A DNA stretch of 64,000 bases from JANNSX01 sp963741525 (GTDB lineage Bacteria > Pseudomonadota > Alphaproteobacteria > Rhizobiales > Hyphomicrobiaceae). The notes beneath the pieces are model-generated. The model was not told the origin of the DNA. It saw nothing but the letters and a program-made list of their open reading frames with translations, and did not search any database. The stretch covers positions 1-64,000 of the forward strand of contig CAVUIW010000005.1 in the NCBI GenBank assembly GCA_963741525.1, in the 5' to 3' direction. Positions 45,869 to 54,939 of the stretch are shown here, piece by piece; position 1 is the first letter of the stretch, and every line of letters begins with the position of its first letter. The translations under genes and the position numbers were made by a program.

Positions 45869-47166
45869 TCAATCGGCCAGGTTCTCGCGCAGCGTCGCGC
45901 CCCGATAGGCCGTGCGGAAAAGACCGCGCCGCTGCAGCTCGGGCACCACCGCCCGGCAGATGCTCTCATGCGTCCCCGGCGCCCACAGCGGCGAGAAGAC
46001 GAACCCGTCGCAAGCTTCCGAGGCGAACTGATCTTCTAGGATATCCGCCACCGTCTTCGCCGAGCCGATGATCTGCCCGGCGCGGACCTTGGCGGCGGCC
46101 TCGCGCATGCTGGTGCCCTGATCGCGGGCGAGCTGGGCCAAGAGATCGGCCGAGCCCTGCATTCCCTGCGTGCCACGCTTGTCGAGATCGACCTCCTTCG
46201 TCTTCGTGAGATCCACGCCGACCGAGCTCGAGACGGACGCGACGTTCAGCTCCGTCTTGGCGAGGCTGTTGATGAATTCGGCTTTCTCGCGGGCGATATT
46301 GTCGGTCTCGCCGAGGATGACGCGCGTTTCGACCAGCACCTTGCAGTCGCTGAGGGCCGGCGTCCGAAGCGATCCATGCGCGCGTGAAGGTCCGCACGGA
46401 AAGCCGTCATATCCGCCTTCGTCGCCTGCGCGACGAACACGATCTCGGCCCAGCGCGCGGCGAAGTCGCGCCCACGATCGGATGAGCCGGCCTGCATCAG
46501 GACAGGATGTCCTTGCGGGCTACGCGGAATCGAGAGCGGCCCACGGGTCTTCACCCACTTCCCCTCGTAGTTCGCGTACTCGACCTTCGTTGGGTCCGAC
46601 ATGACGCCCTCGGCCTTGTCGAGCACGAAGGCGTCGGCATCCCAGCTGTCCCAGAGCTTGAGGCAGGCTTCCACGACCTCGTCGGCGAAGTCGTAGCGGC
46701 TTTCGCGGGGCGGCAGCTCGCGGCCGAAATTTTTCGCTTCGAGGTCGGTGGCCGAGGTGACGATGTTCCAGGCGACGCGGCCCTTGGAGAGTACGTCGAG
46801 CGACCCGAGCGACCGCGCGATGAGATAGGATGGGATGAAAGTCGTCGACAGCGTGGCACCGAGCCCCAGATGCCGCGTCGCGTTGGCCATGATCGGCAGC
46901 ACGGTCATCGGATCGAGATAGCTGATCTGGCCGCCATCGCGGACATAGGTCTCGAACGAGCCGCCGTGGATGTCGTAGAGCCCGAGCAGATCGGCGAAGA
47001 AGCAGGCATCGAAGCAGGCGGCTTCAAGCTCCCGCGCCACTTGCTCGTAGCGGGAGGCGTCGAGGATGTCGTCGAGGCGCGCCTCCGGATGCCGCCAGCC
47101 GCCGCCATGCAGCGCCGTCGGGCCGGTCTTGAGGTAAGCGACGAGATGCATCTGGCGTTTGGGCAT
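45869..47166 (-). pseudogene. LLM-class flavin-dependent monooxygenase (NtaA/SnaA-like), frameshifted
   Basis: From ATG 47166 the frame has MPKRQMHLVAYLKTGPTALH, FDACFFADLLGLYDIHGGSF, STTFIPSYLIARSLGSLDVL, GRVAWNIVTSATDLEAKNFG and QAGSSDRGRDFAARWAEIVF, typical of the nitrilotriacetate monooxygenase/DszA branch. Near 46347-46358 the frame changes after RFGRRP and homology continues as SDCKVLVETRVILGETDNIA to the C-terminus. Joined length is about 430, normal for the family. It would need a flavin reductase; candidates are at 11610 and 36714. Indel or consensus error. Confidence 0.82.
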
Positions 47167-47356
47167 GCGGGGGCCTTCGACTGGCAGGCGTTGACGACCT
47201 GAAGTCTTACGGCGAATGCCGCACAATTGAAATCCGACCGGGGCTCAGGGTGGTGGGGCTCGAACCCAAGGTGATATCGCATCGGCGATGAATGGTTGAC
47301 ATTATGGCATTGCGGCCAAAGTCACTTAGCCGCGTGCGCTTTCAATTGGAGCCTTC

Positions 47357-47920
47357 ATGTCGATAAGACATTTGCAGTGTCAGACCTACGTCAGCATGGC
47401 GTGGAAAAACGGGCGCGGGTCCACGGACGAAATCTGCCTTCTGCCGCCGGGCGCATCGCGCGACGCGTTTGACCTGCGCATCAGCCGTGCCTCCATCCCG
47501 GAGCCTGGGCTGTTTTCTACCTTCCCGGGCGTACAACGAACCATCACGGTTATCGAAGGTTCGGGTCTGGATCTCGACTTCGGCGACCAACTCGCCAAGC
47601 TCAAACCCCGCCAACCCTTCAACTTCGATTCAGGCCTCACACCCGACGGCAGGCCCGAAGATGGCCCGGTTCGCGTTTTCAATGTCATGGCCTCCCGGGC
47701 CGTCTGGCGCATCGAGCCTGCCACCGTCACCACGGGGGTCGCCGAGCTGGACGCGGTCTTGTCGGTGGTGTTTGCGATCGAAGGCCGCTGGCGGCTGGAC
47801 ACCGGCACGGATCAGACGATACTCATGACGGGCGACACGGCTCTTGTCGATGCCCAAGGACGGGTCGCACCCCAGGACTTCGGCGCGGCCATCGTCGTGC
47901 CACTCATGCCCGTATCATGA
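47357..47920 (+). CDS. hutD: HutD family protein
   Basis: The 187-residue cupin-like protein begins IRHLQCQTYVSMAWKNGRGS with the W-K-N-G signature, followed by FDLRISRASIPEPGLFSTFP and QRTITVIEGSGLDLDF. These are the hallmarks of HutD, found with histidine-degradation genes and thought to tune hut activity by binding formylglutamate or a similar ligand. No hutH, hutU or hutI gene adjoins it here, so the link to histidine use is by family only. Confidence 0.85.
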   Translation: MSIRHLQCQTYVSMAWKNGRGSTDEICLLPPGASRDAFDLRISRASIPEPGLFSTFPGVQRTITVIEGSGLDLDFGDQLAKLKPRQPFNFDSGLTPDGRPEDGPVRVFNVMASRAVWRIEPATVTTGVAELDAVLSVVFAIEGRWRLDTGTDQTILMTGDTALVDAQGRVAPQDFGAAIVVPLMPVS

Positions 47921-47992
47921 CCGGCTTAGGCACCGTCAGACTGGTGGGCAGTGCCGGTTCGTATCCACCCAACGGCGGGCGGATCAGAGAGG

Positions 47993-48763
47993 TTATGGCT
48001 CCGTCGGCGTACCGCTCTGGTTGGCGCCCTGCGCATGCGGCGTAACCTTGGCCAGCGCCCGGACGAGCCGCTCGCGCGCGTCTGGCAGTCCGTGACCGCT
48101 CGGCTGGGCGACGCGGGTCGCGAGGAAATGCCCGGCGAGCACCAGCGCGTCGGCGAGATCGCCGGGCCGAAGTGTGTTGGCGCCCGTGCCGCGCAGGAAG
48201 CCAGGCAGCCGCAGCAGCCGGTCGCGATAGGGCTCGCCAGCGGCGGCCGAGACGGCGCGGCCGGACTTGGGCGAGACGTAGATGAGGTTCTCGATCTCGC
48301 CCGTCTGCGCGCAACGCGTGAGATCGAGGCCGAAGCCGAGTTCGTCCAGCAGCGCCAGCTCCCAGCGTGCATAGACCGCCGGCCAGACCTCGTCCTCGTC
48401 GAGATAGGCGAGCACGAACAAGGTGACCTCATAGAGCGCCGGATGCGGCTCGCGCTCGGCAAGGAAATGCAGCATTGCCGTCAGGCTCGACAATCCCGCG
48501 AGCGCCAGCGGGCGATCGAGCGCGGTGGCGGCATGGCTCTTGACCGGCTCGACGGTGAGCTGTCCCAGATGCTCCGACAGCCGCGCCTTCCAGGTCGCCT
48601 CGACCACGTTCCCGGGTTGTAGCACCGGGCGCATCCGCCGCGACCGCCCACCTTGCACGAGCCCCAGATGCCGGCCGTGTGTTCGCGTGAACAGCTCGGC
48701 GACCGCACTGGTCTCGGCGTGCGGCCGCGCGGATAGGATAATGGCCTCGTCGGTCCATTGCAT
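47993..48763 (-). CDS. recO: DNA repair protein RecO
   Basis: The 256-residue recombination mediator loads RecA with RecF/RecR. It starts MQWTDEAIILSARPHAETSA, the OB-fold start, followed by GLVQGGRSRRMRPVLQPGNV and a helical C-terminal domain with LALLDELGFGLDLTRCAQTG, where the zinc-binding cysteines of other RecO proteins are mostly absent. ATG 48763 is set by homology. Its first 18 codons and upstream bases are duplicated at 50381-50434 on the far side of the RTX gene. Confidence 0.9.
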   Translation of the reverse strand: MQWTDEAIILSARPHAETSAVAELFTRTHGRHLGLVQGGRSRRMRPVLQPGNVVEATWKARLSEHLGQLTVEPVKSHAATALDRPLALAGLSSLTAMLHFLAEREPHPALYEVTLFVLAYLDEDEVWPAVYARWELALLDELGFGLDLTRCAQTGEIENLIYVSPKSGRAVSAAAGEPYRDRLLRLPGFLRGTGANTLRPGDLADALVLAGHFLATRVAQPSGHGLPDARERLVRALAKVTPHAQGANQSGTPTEP

Positions 48764-48764
48764 G
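48711..48764 (+). repeat. 54-bp direct repeat, copy 1 (recO 5' end)
   Basis: This segment covers the first codons of recO and matches 50381-50434 at 50 of 54 positions, in the same orientation. Weaker similarity extends about 15-20 bases past 48764. Together the copies bracket the RTX gene. Confidence 0.85.
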
Positions 48765-48843
48765 GCAGCAGGATTACGCCCGCTGCGCGCCGAGGCCAAG
48801 CGCCCAGTTTGGGTTAGACCCTGCGGGTTTGACCCACTGCTTT

Positions 48844-50261
48844 CTACAAATAGAAGTCCGTCGCGATCAGCACCTTGGTGCCGATCAGTAGGATCTCCAT
48901 TTCGGCCGCGGTGTCGGCGTCGAGATCGATCTTCACCAGCGTGTTGGCGCCCGAGGCCTGGAACTTGACCTCGTTGCCCGCCGAGGAGAAGGCGCCGGTG
49001 CCGCGGAAGGTGAAAGTGCCAGCGAAGGCGGAGAGGTCGATGCGCTCGGTCGTGCCGGCGACGGTGAAGTCGGTGATCACGTCGCGGCTCGCACCGATGA
49101 CGGAGTTGGCCGCTGTCTTGAACACGAAGCGGTCGTTGCCGGTGCCGCCGGTGTGTGTGTCCTTGCCGGTGCCACCGACCAGCCGATCGCTGCCGCCGAG
49201 GCCATTGAGCGTGTCGCTGCCACCCAGCCCGCTTAAGGCATTGACGCCGGCATTGCCCGTGATGGACTGGCCGAGGAGATCATTGCCCCTGAGGGTGATG
49301 GCCGTGGTGGCCGTGGCCAGATCGGTTTGCATCTTCTCGATGTCATCGTCGTCCGCGAGGGCGAAGGACGTCGTTGCGGAGACGGTGTCGTTGGTGCCTT
49401 CCCCGGCGACCTCGTCTATGGTGTCGTGTTCATCCACGACGTAGACGTCGTCATTGGTGCCGCCGAACATCATGTCGTCGCCTGCACCGCCGGTTAGGAC
49501 GTCATTCCCCTCTTCGCCGTAGAGACAATCATCGCCCCCGCCACCGCTGAGCGTGTCGATGGCTTCGGCGCCCCAGACGTCCTCATCAGCAGTTCCGCCA
49601 AGGTAGGAGTCCAAGCCGGAACCTAGGAACAAAGTCCCTTCGATGGTTCCACGCGTGTTGTTGATGCTATCGTCGCCTTCGCCGAGATAGATGTCGCCCC
49701 GAATGATGCCGCTGTTCGTGATTGTGTCGGCACTGCCTCCCAACACGATCGCTTCACCTGACGTGCCACCCTCGATGATGCCTGTGTTCGTAAGCGTGAT
49801 GCCGCTACCGAATTCTCGAATTGCAAGTCCGACAGCATTGGCAATGAGGCCGTTGTTCTCGAGTGTTGTTGCAACATCACCGCTTAGGTAAACGGTTGGG
49901 TGGATGAAGCTGCTATTGAAGATTGCACCATTGTTTACGAAACTTGAACCGGCTCCACACGATTCGACATAGAGTCCTGTCCGTCCGCGCCGCGAACAGT
50001 GCCGGCCTCCGCCACTGTGATCGACACTGTATTGCTCGAGCCATATACGGAAATCCCAGAAACATCGGCCGCTGTACTGGCGATCATCCCTTCTACGTAG
50101 ACGGAGTGGGTCTGCGTGGTGCCGCCCAGAACAAGCCCATAACTTACCGTACTGATCAGATAGCCCAGGGGAGTTACATACAAGGTGTCACCGGTCAACT
50201 GGGCGTGCGCAGCGCCGGTGGTAGAGAGAACACTATTCGAGTTGTCGATCACAATCGGCAT
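48844..50261 (-). pseudogene. beta-solenoid RTX surface protein, frameshifted
   Basis: From ATG 50261 the frame reads MPIVIDNSNSVLSTTGAAHA and GSSNTVSITVAEAGTVRGAD. The frame changes near 49965-49985, then continues open as GLYVESCGAGSSFVNNGAIF, TLENNGLIANAVGLAIREFG and TLTNTGIIEGGTSGEAIVLG, rungs of a right-handed beta-solenoid. RTX nonapeptides follow (GEEGNDVLTGGAGDDMMFGG, GLGGSDTLNGLGGSDRLVGG), then an FKTAANSVIGASRDVITDF-type C-terminal secretion domain. Joined length is about 470 residues. No type I exporter is nearby. The segment is bracketed by direct repeats of the recO 5' end. Confidence 0.8.
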
Positions 50262-50380
50262 GATGGCATTCCCGCTTCGAGTCGCAAAAAGCGGTGCCGC
50301 GCCGCTTCAAACGGGCGTCTGTCACAGCCTATGACGAACGTGAGATTGCAGCAGGGGGATTAACCGGAGATTACTTTCCA

Positions 50381-50434
50381 GTCTCGGCGTGCGGGCGCGC
50401 GGAAAGGACGATGGCCTCGTCGGTCCATTGCATG
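50381..50434 (-). pseudogene. remnant of recO 5' end (direct repeat copy 2)
   Basis: The minus strand from 50432 encodes MQWTDEAIVLSARPHAETGK and then a stop, so it is the first 18 residues of RecO with one conservative change (I to V). Three of the four base differences from 48711-48764 are silent or conservative, which looks like a diverged homologue and not random decay. It ends ten bases before the MFS stop at 50444. Confidence 0.8.
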
Positions 50435-50443
50435 CTTAGAGGC

Positions 50444-51655
50444 TTACGCCGGTTGGCGGCTACGTCCAAGCCTCGGTAATATCAGCACCAGCAGCGCCGC
50501 CAAACCGATGGTCGGGAACAGCGCGATGTTGATGCCGTTCCAGCCAACGTGGTTGAGTAGCACGCCCGACATGAAGGAGGAAAAGGCGACGAAGGAGAAG
50601 ATGACGAGCTCGTTGGCCGCCTGCACCTTGCCGCGCTCCTCGGGCGTGTGGCTGTCGGTCACGATCGAGGTTGCCGCGACATAGGCGAGGTTCCAGCCGG
50701 CGCCGAGCGCCACCATGGCGAGCGTGAACTGAATGAAGGACAGCCCGGTCAGCGCAATGACGCCGCACAGCAGGAGGATCACCATGCCGGTGAGCGCGAT
50801 CTGCTCGCGCCCGTAGCGGGCGATCAGGTGGCCGGCGAAGAAGCTCGGCAGGTACATGGCGACGACATGCCAGCGGATGGCGCCCGCCGCATCGAGATTG
50901 TCGAAGCCGCAGGCAATCATGGCGAGCGGCGTCGAGGTCATCACGAGGCTCATCATGCCGTAGCTGACGGCGCCGGCGGCGAGTGCCGCAAGAAATCGCG
51001 GCTGGCGCATGATCTGAAACAGTGGCCTCCCGGTCGGCGCGCCCGCCACGACACGCGCCGGTTTGGGTATGCGCAGGAGCGAGAGGACCAATCCGCCGAG
51101 TGCCGCCGAGACGGCCGCCGCCAGGAAACATCCGGCACTCAAGACATAGACATCGTTCGTCCACCGGACGATCTCGGGCGTGAGTAGCGCGCCAGCAAGA
51201 CCTCCGCCGAGCGCATAGGAGATGGCCTTCGGGCGAAACGCAGGTGTCGCCGTATCGGCGGCGGCGAAGCGATAGTAGCCGGCGGTCGCCTGATAGTAGC
51301 CGAGGAAGTGCGTCGCCAGGCAGAACAGCCAGAAGCTGCCGGCGAAAATCGCCTGGGCCGCGAGCAGGCTGCCGGCGACGCCGGCGCCCGCGCCAATCAT
51401 GAAGCCGGTGCGGCGCCCGAACCGCTGCATGAACAGCGAGGCCGGAATGACGGCGACGGTCGTGCCAATCATCATCGTCGTGATCGGCAGCGTCGACAGC
51501 GACTTGTCGATGGCGAGCGCGTGCCCGACGACGCCGCCGAGCGTGATCACCAGCGAGACAGCGACGCCGTAGCACGCTTGCGCCACGGCCAGGATCAGCG
51601 CGTTGCGGCGCGCCAGACGGTCATCGGCCGGCGCCACCGCCACGGTTTCGCTCAT
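50444..51655 (-). CDS. MFS transporter
   Basis: The 403-residue protein has about 12 hydrophobic helices. It shows FMQRFGRRTGFMIGAGAGVA after helix 2 (the R-x-G-R-R loop of the family), LGYYQATAGYYRFAAADTAT and AYVAATSIVTDSHTPEERGK later. It resembles the uncharacterised YfkF/YwoG-like exporters; the substrate is unknown. Its ATG overlaps the nusB stop in an ATGA, so it is translationally coupled to nusB, an unusual partner. The C-terminus abuts the recO remnant. Confidence 0.88.
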   Translation of the reverse strand: MSETVAVAPADDRLARRNALILAVAQACYGVAVSLVITLGGVVGHALAIDKSLSTLPITTMMIGTTVAVIPASLFMQRFGRRTGFMIGAGAGVAGSLLAAQAIFAGSFWLFCLATHFLGYYQATAGYYRFAAADTATPAFRPKAISYALGGGLAGALLTPEIVRWTNDVYVLSAGCFLAAAVSAALGGLVLSLLRIPKPARVVAGAPTGRPLFQIMRQPRFLAALAAGAVSYGMMSLVMTSTPLAMIACGFDNLDAAGAIRWHVVAMYLPSFFAGHLIARYGREQIALTGMVILLLCGVIALTGLSFIQFTLAMVALGAGWNLAYVAATSIVTDSHTPEERGKVQAANELVIFSFVAFSSFMSGVLLNHVGWNGINIALFPTIGLAALLVLILPRLGRSRQPA

Positions 51656-52152
51656 GCCTTGGTCCCCTCGTCCTTCGATCCCATCTCGTCCGGCCGGAGC
51701 TTGCGCGCCAGTTTGTCGAGAATGCCGTTCACGACCTTGGGTTCCTCGCCTGAGAAAAAGTCGTGGGCGATGTCGATATAGGCGCTGATGACGGCCTTGG
51801 CGGGCACGTCCTGGCGGGCGAGCATCTCGTAGGTCGCCCCACGCAGGATGGCGCGCAGAATGCTGTCGAGGCGGGTGAGCCGCCAGCCGGTGGCGAGCTG
51901 CTTGTCGATCATGGGATCGATCTCGAGCTGGCGGGCGACGGCGCCCCGGATCAGGTCATTGAAGAACTCCGTCTCGACCTCGGCATGGCCGATTTCCACA
52001 CTCGCCTCGAGGAAGCGATGATCGGAGAATTCGGCCACGACCTCGTTGATGTCGGATTTGATGAGATCCATCTGGTAGAGCGCCTGCACGGCGGCAATCC
52101 GCGCGCCGTTGCGGGCCTTCGTCTTGGTTCGCTTCGGCTCTTGCTTCGCCAT
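51652..52152 (-). CDS. nusB: transcription antitermination factor NusB
   Basis: The 166-residue all-helical protein binds boxA RNA with NusE for antitermination of rRNA operons. It has ARIAAVQALYQMDLIKSD, the family core NDLIRGAVARQLEIDPMIDK, WRLTRLDSILRAILRGATYE, PAKAVISAYIDIAHDFFSGE and FVNGILDKLA-like ending. ATG 52152 shares bases with the ribH stop (TGATG). Position after ribH is the standard alphaproteobacterial order. Its stop overlaps the MFS start. Confidence 0.95.
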   Translation of the reverse strand: MAKQEPKRTKTKARNGARIAAVQALYQMDLIKSDINEVVAEFSDHRFLEASVEIGHAEVETEFFNDLIRGAVARQLEIDPMIDKQLATGWRLTRLDSILRAILRGATYEMLARQDVPAKAVISAYIDIAHDFFSGEEPKVVNGILDKLARKLRPDEMGSKDEGTKA

Positions 52153-52655
52153 CACTTCGCGCTCGCAAAGGCGCGAATGAGTTCGACGAGCGCAAGGCAC
52201 GCGCGCACCGCATCGCCGCCTTTGCCCTCGCTGCCGCCTTCGGCGCGGGCGATCGCCTGCTTTTCGGTGTCGACCGTCAATATGGCATTGCCGACGGGAA
52301 TGGCGTGCTTGATGGCGGTCTGCATCAGCCAGTGGTTCGCATTGTTGCAGACAATGTCGTAGTGGCTCGTCTCGCCGCGGATGACGCAGCCAAGCACGAT
52401 CGCGCCGTCGAATTTGCCTTTCTTTCGTTTGTCGAACTGGCCGGCCTCGACCGCGACCTTGAAGGCCTGCGGAATTTCGAGAGCGCCCGGCACCTCGATG
52501 CGCTCATGAGTGGCACCCGCCTCCGACAACGCCGCGAGCGCACCCTTGAGCAACTCCTCGCCGACGGAATCGTAGTAGCGCAACTCGATGATGAGCAGAT
52601 GCGCCGCGGTCGCCTTCGCGCGCGCCCGGCCGGCGGATTTCGGTTTGACGCGCAT
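52152..52655 (-). CDS. ribH: 6,7-dimethyl-8-ribityllumazine synthase
   Basis: The 167-residue enzyme condenses the ribityl-aminouracil with dihydroxybutanone phosphate, the penultimate step of riboflavin synthesis. It has LIIELRYYDSVGEELLKGAL, VPGALEIPQAFKVAVEAG, IVLGCVIRGETSHYDIVCNN (with the catalytic His) and PVGNAILTVDTEKQAIARA. The Ser/Lys-rich N-terminus is longer than in E. coli. It overlaps ribE by one base and nusB by one base. Confidence 0.96.
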   Translation of the reverse strand: MRVKPKSAGRARAKATAAHLLIIELRYYDSVGEELLKGALAALSEAGATHERIEVPGALEIPQAFKVAVEAGQFDKRKKGKFDGAIVLGCVIRGETSHYDIVCNNANHWLMQTAIKHAIPVGNAILTVDTEKQAIARAEGGSEGKGGDAVRACLALVELIRAFASAK

Positions 52656-53254
52656 CAGCTCATCTCTTCCACTTGCCTGAGCCGCGCCACATAGCGCGCC
52701 AGAAGGTCTGTCTCGATGTTGACGCAATGGCCCGCCTGCAGCCCGCCCCAGGTTGTCACGGCGAGGGTATGCGGGATGAGATTGATGCCAAAACGAAATC
52801 CATCGACCTCGTTCACCGTCAGCGAGGTGCCGTCGAGCGCGACCGAGCCCTTCCCCGCGACAAATTTGGCGATGGCCTTGGGCGCTTCCAGCACGAAGCG
52901 CTCCGAGTTGCCGTCCGATGTCCGGGACACGATGGTGGCGAGCCCATCGACATGGCCGGTGACGATGTGCCCGCCGAGCTCCGCGCCCAGGCCGAGTGAC
53001 CGCTCCAGGTTCACGCGCCGGCCGGGCTGCCACTCACCCAGCGTCGTCCGCGACAGGCTTTCGTTCGAAACATCGACAGCGAATTCTGTCTCGCCGGCTT
53101 TCGCCGCCACCGTCACGGCCGTCAAACAGCAGCCATCACAGGCGACCGACGCACCGATGGCGATGCCGTCCGCGGGATACCGGCAGGCGATGACGAAACG
53201 CCCGCCCTCCCGCGACACGACCCGGCCGACGTCGGTGATGATGCCCGTGAACAA
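52655..53254 (-). CDS. ribE: riboflavin synthase alpha chain
   Basis: The 199-residue enzyme dismutates two lumazines into riboflavin. It has two similar lumazine-binding barrels: the first MFTGIITDVGRVVSREGG, CDGCCLTAVTV and FAVDVSNESLSRTTLGEW; the second GGHIVTGHVDGLATIVSR and LDGTSLTVNEVDGFRFGINL. The start is a TTG at 53254: it yields the universal MFTGI N-terminus and has AGGAG six bases upstream, while no ATG fits. Its stop overlaps the ribH ATG. Confidence 0.95.
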   Translation of the reverse strand: MFTGIITDVGRVVSREGGRFVIACRYPADGIAIGASVACDGCCLTAVTVAAKAGETEFAVDVSNESLSRTTLGEWQPGRRVNLERSLGLGAELGGHIVTGHVDGLATIVSRTSDGNSERFVLEAPKAIAKFVAGKGSVALDGTSLTVNEVDGFRFGINLIPHTLAVTTWGGLQAGHCVNIETDLLARYVARLRQVEEMS

Positions 53255-53264
53255 CGGCTGCTCC

Positions 53265-54365
53265 TCAAGTTCCAACGCGACGCCGGTAGACACTCGTGCG
53301 GTCGCCGCCAATTCCGGCCTCGCTCGACAGGGCGAAGCCGTCCGCCGGGCCATAGGCGCTGATCATGTCGGCGCTGACGGGTGCCGATCCCTGCCGGAAC
53401 ACCACCACCTCGTCAACCAACTGGGCCGCCAGGAAGCTCCGCCAGACCCTGGGCCCGCCCTCGACCAGGAGCCGGGTGATGCCCTCCCCCGCCAGAAAGG
53501 CCAAGACCTCCTTCAAATCAAGGTGACCAGCCGCCATTGCGACCGGAATGAGACGCGCACCTGCCCTGCGTAAAGCCTCGGCGCGGTTGTGTTCCGCGGA
53601 CACGGCATGGATAACGAGGACGCGATGGCGCGTGGCCGATTGCAGCAGCCGCGCTCCAACCGGCATCGAAAGCGTCGGATCGAGCACGATCCGGAGCGGC
53701 GTCCGGTCTTCGAGCCCAGGCAAACGGCAGGTGAGCTCGGGATCATCGTCACGGATCGTGCCCGCGCCGGCGAGAATGGCGTCGGCTTCGGCGCGAAGAA
53801 GATGGCCGGCGGCCCGCGCGTCCTCCCCCGTCACCCAGACCGGTTTCCCCGTCGCACCCCGGGCAATCCCGCCGGCGGCATCGAGCGCCAACTTGAGCTG
53901 CACGAAGGGGCGTGCTGCCGTTTGCCGAAGAATATGCCCAAGCGTCACCCAGCGCGCTGCTTCGGCAAGCACATTCTCGACAACCTCAATGCCCGCAGCG
54001 CGAAGTTTCACAAATCCCTGCCGGGCTGTACGCGGATCGGGATCGCCCGTTCCGCACACGACGCGCGCGATACCCGCCGCGATGATCGCGTCCGCGCAGG
54101 GCGGCGTCTTGCCGTGATGCGCGCAGGGCTCGAGCGTGACGTAGAGCGTCGCGCCCTTTGCAGCCTCGCCAGCAATGGAGATCGCCTGCGTCTCCGCATG
54201 CGGACGGCCGCCGGGCGCGGTCGTCGCGCGCGCCAGCACCACCGCCCCCCCCGGCTCCGGCCGGACGATCACCGCGCCGACCGACGGATTGGGCGCGGTC
54301 GACCCGAGCCCGCGCTCCGCCATGCCGATGGCGAGCGCCATGAAGCGCTCGTCCTCAGTCCGCAT
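53265..54365 (-). CDS. ribD: bifunctional pyrimidine deaminase/reductase RibD
   Basis: The 366-residue enzyme does the deaminase and reductase steps of riboflavin synthesis. The N-terminal deaminase has H56-A-E58 and C81 and C90 (EPCAHHGKTPPCADAI) for zinc, with STAPNPSVGAVIV. The reductase domain has ARPFVQLKLALDAAGGIARG, VTGEDARAAGHLLRAEADAI, DDPELTCRL and TRLLVEGGPRVWRSFL. ATG 54365 overlaps the nrdR 3' end by 11 bases. Confidence 0.95.
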   Translation of the reverse strand: MRTEDERFMALAIGMAERGLGSTAPNPSVGAVIVRPEPGGAVVLARATTAPGGRPHAETQAISIAGEAAKGATLYVTLEPCAHHGKTPPCADAIIAAGIARVVCGTGDPDPRTARQGFVKLRAAGIEVVENVLAEAARWVTLGHILRQTAARPFVQLKLALDAAGGIARGATGKPVWVTGEDARAAGHLLRAEADAILAGAGTIRDDDPELTCRLPGLEDRTPLRIVLDPTLSMPVGARLLQSATRHRVLVIHAVSAEHNRAEALRRAGARLIPVAMAAGHLDLKEVLAFLAGEGITRLLVEGGPRVWRSFLAAQLVDEVVVFRQGSAPVSADMISAYGPADGFALSSEAGIGGDRTSVYRRRVGT

Positions 54366-54840
54366 CGGATTTGCTGCCCGCCGCGTCTTCGTCGGCGCCG
54401 ATCTCGCCCAGCACCGCCTGGAAATCGCTCGCCTCGCCGAAATTCCGGTAGACGGAGGCAAAGCGCACATAGGCGACGCCGTCGAGGGATTTGAGCCCCT
54501 CCATCACCAGTTCGCCGATGGCTTCCGTCGTCACCTCCGCATCGCCCGCGCTCTCGAGCTGCCGGACAATGCCGTTGACCATCCGCTCGACCCGCTCGGG
54601 CTCGACGGGGCGTTTTCTCAAAGCCAGCTCCACCGAACGGTGGAGCTTGTCACGCTCGAAGGGCACGGAGCGGCCCGAGCGCTTCTTCACCATCAGCTCG
54701 CGCAGCTGCACGCGCTCGAAGGTGGTGAAGCGGCCACCGCAGGCCTCGCATTGGCGGCGGCGGCGGATCGCCGAGTTGTCCTCGGTCGGCCGCGAGTCCT
54801 TCACCTGAGTGTTGCTCGAACTGCAATAGGGACAGCGCAT
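54355..54840 (-). CDS. nrdR: transcriptional repressor NrdR
   Basis: The 161-residue regulator represses ribonucleotide reductase genes. It has a zinc ribbon with C3, C6, C31 and C34 (MRCPYCSSSNTQVKDSRPTE, RRRQCEACGGRFTTFER) and an ATP-cone domain (VKKRSGRSVPFERDKLHRSV, VAYVRFASVYRNFGEASDF). ATG 54840 begins the conserved MRCPYC. It heads the ribD-ribE-ribH-nusB cluster, the usual alphaproteobacterial arrangement. Confidence 0.96.
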   Translation of the reverse strand: MRCPYCSSSNTQVKDSRPTEDNSAIRRRRQCEACGGRFTTFERVQLRELMVKKRSGRSVPFERDKLHRSVELALRKRPVEPERVERMVNGIVRQLESAGDAEVTTEAIGELVMEGLKSLDGVAYVRFASVYRNFGEASDFQAVLGEIGADEDAAGSKSDAD

Positions 54841-54939
54841 GGTTTTTATCGCCTTTCGACGCGTTGGATAGCACGGGCGGCGCGCGCGACAAACCGAGTG
54901 GCCGCCGGGTTCAGGCCCGGCTAAGCTCAACTCCAAGAA

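Noticed and set aside
52655..54365. FMN riboswitch for the rib genes
   Set aside because: There is no leader long enough: nrdR overlaps ribD and the genes abut one another; no RFN-type structure was seen upstream of nrdR.
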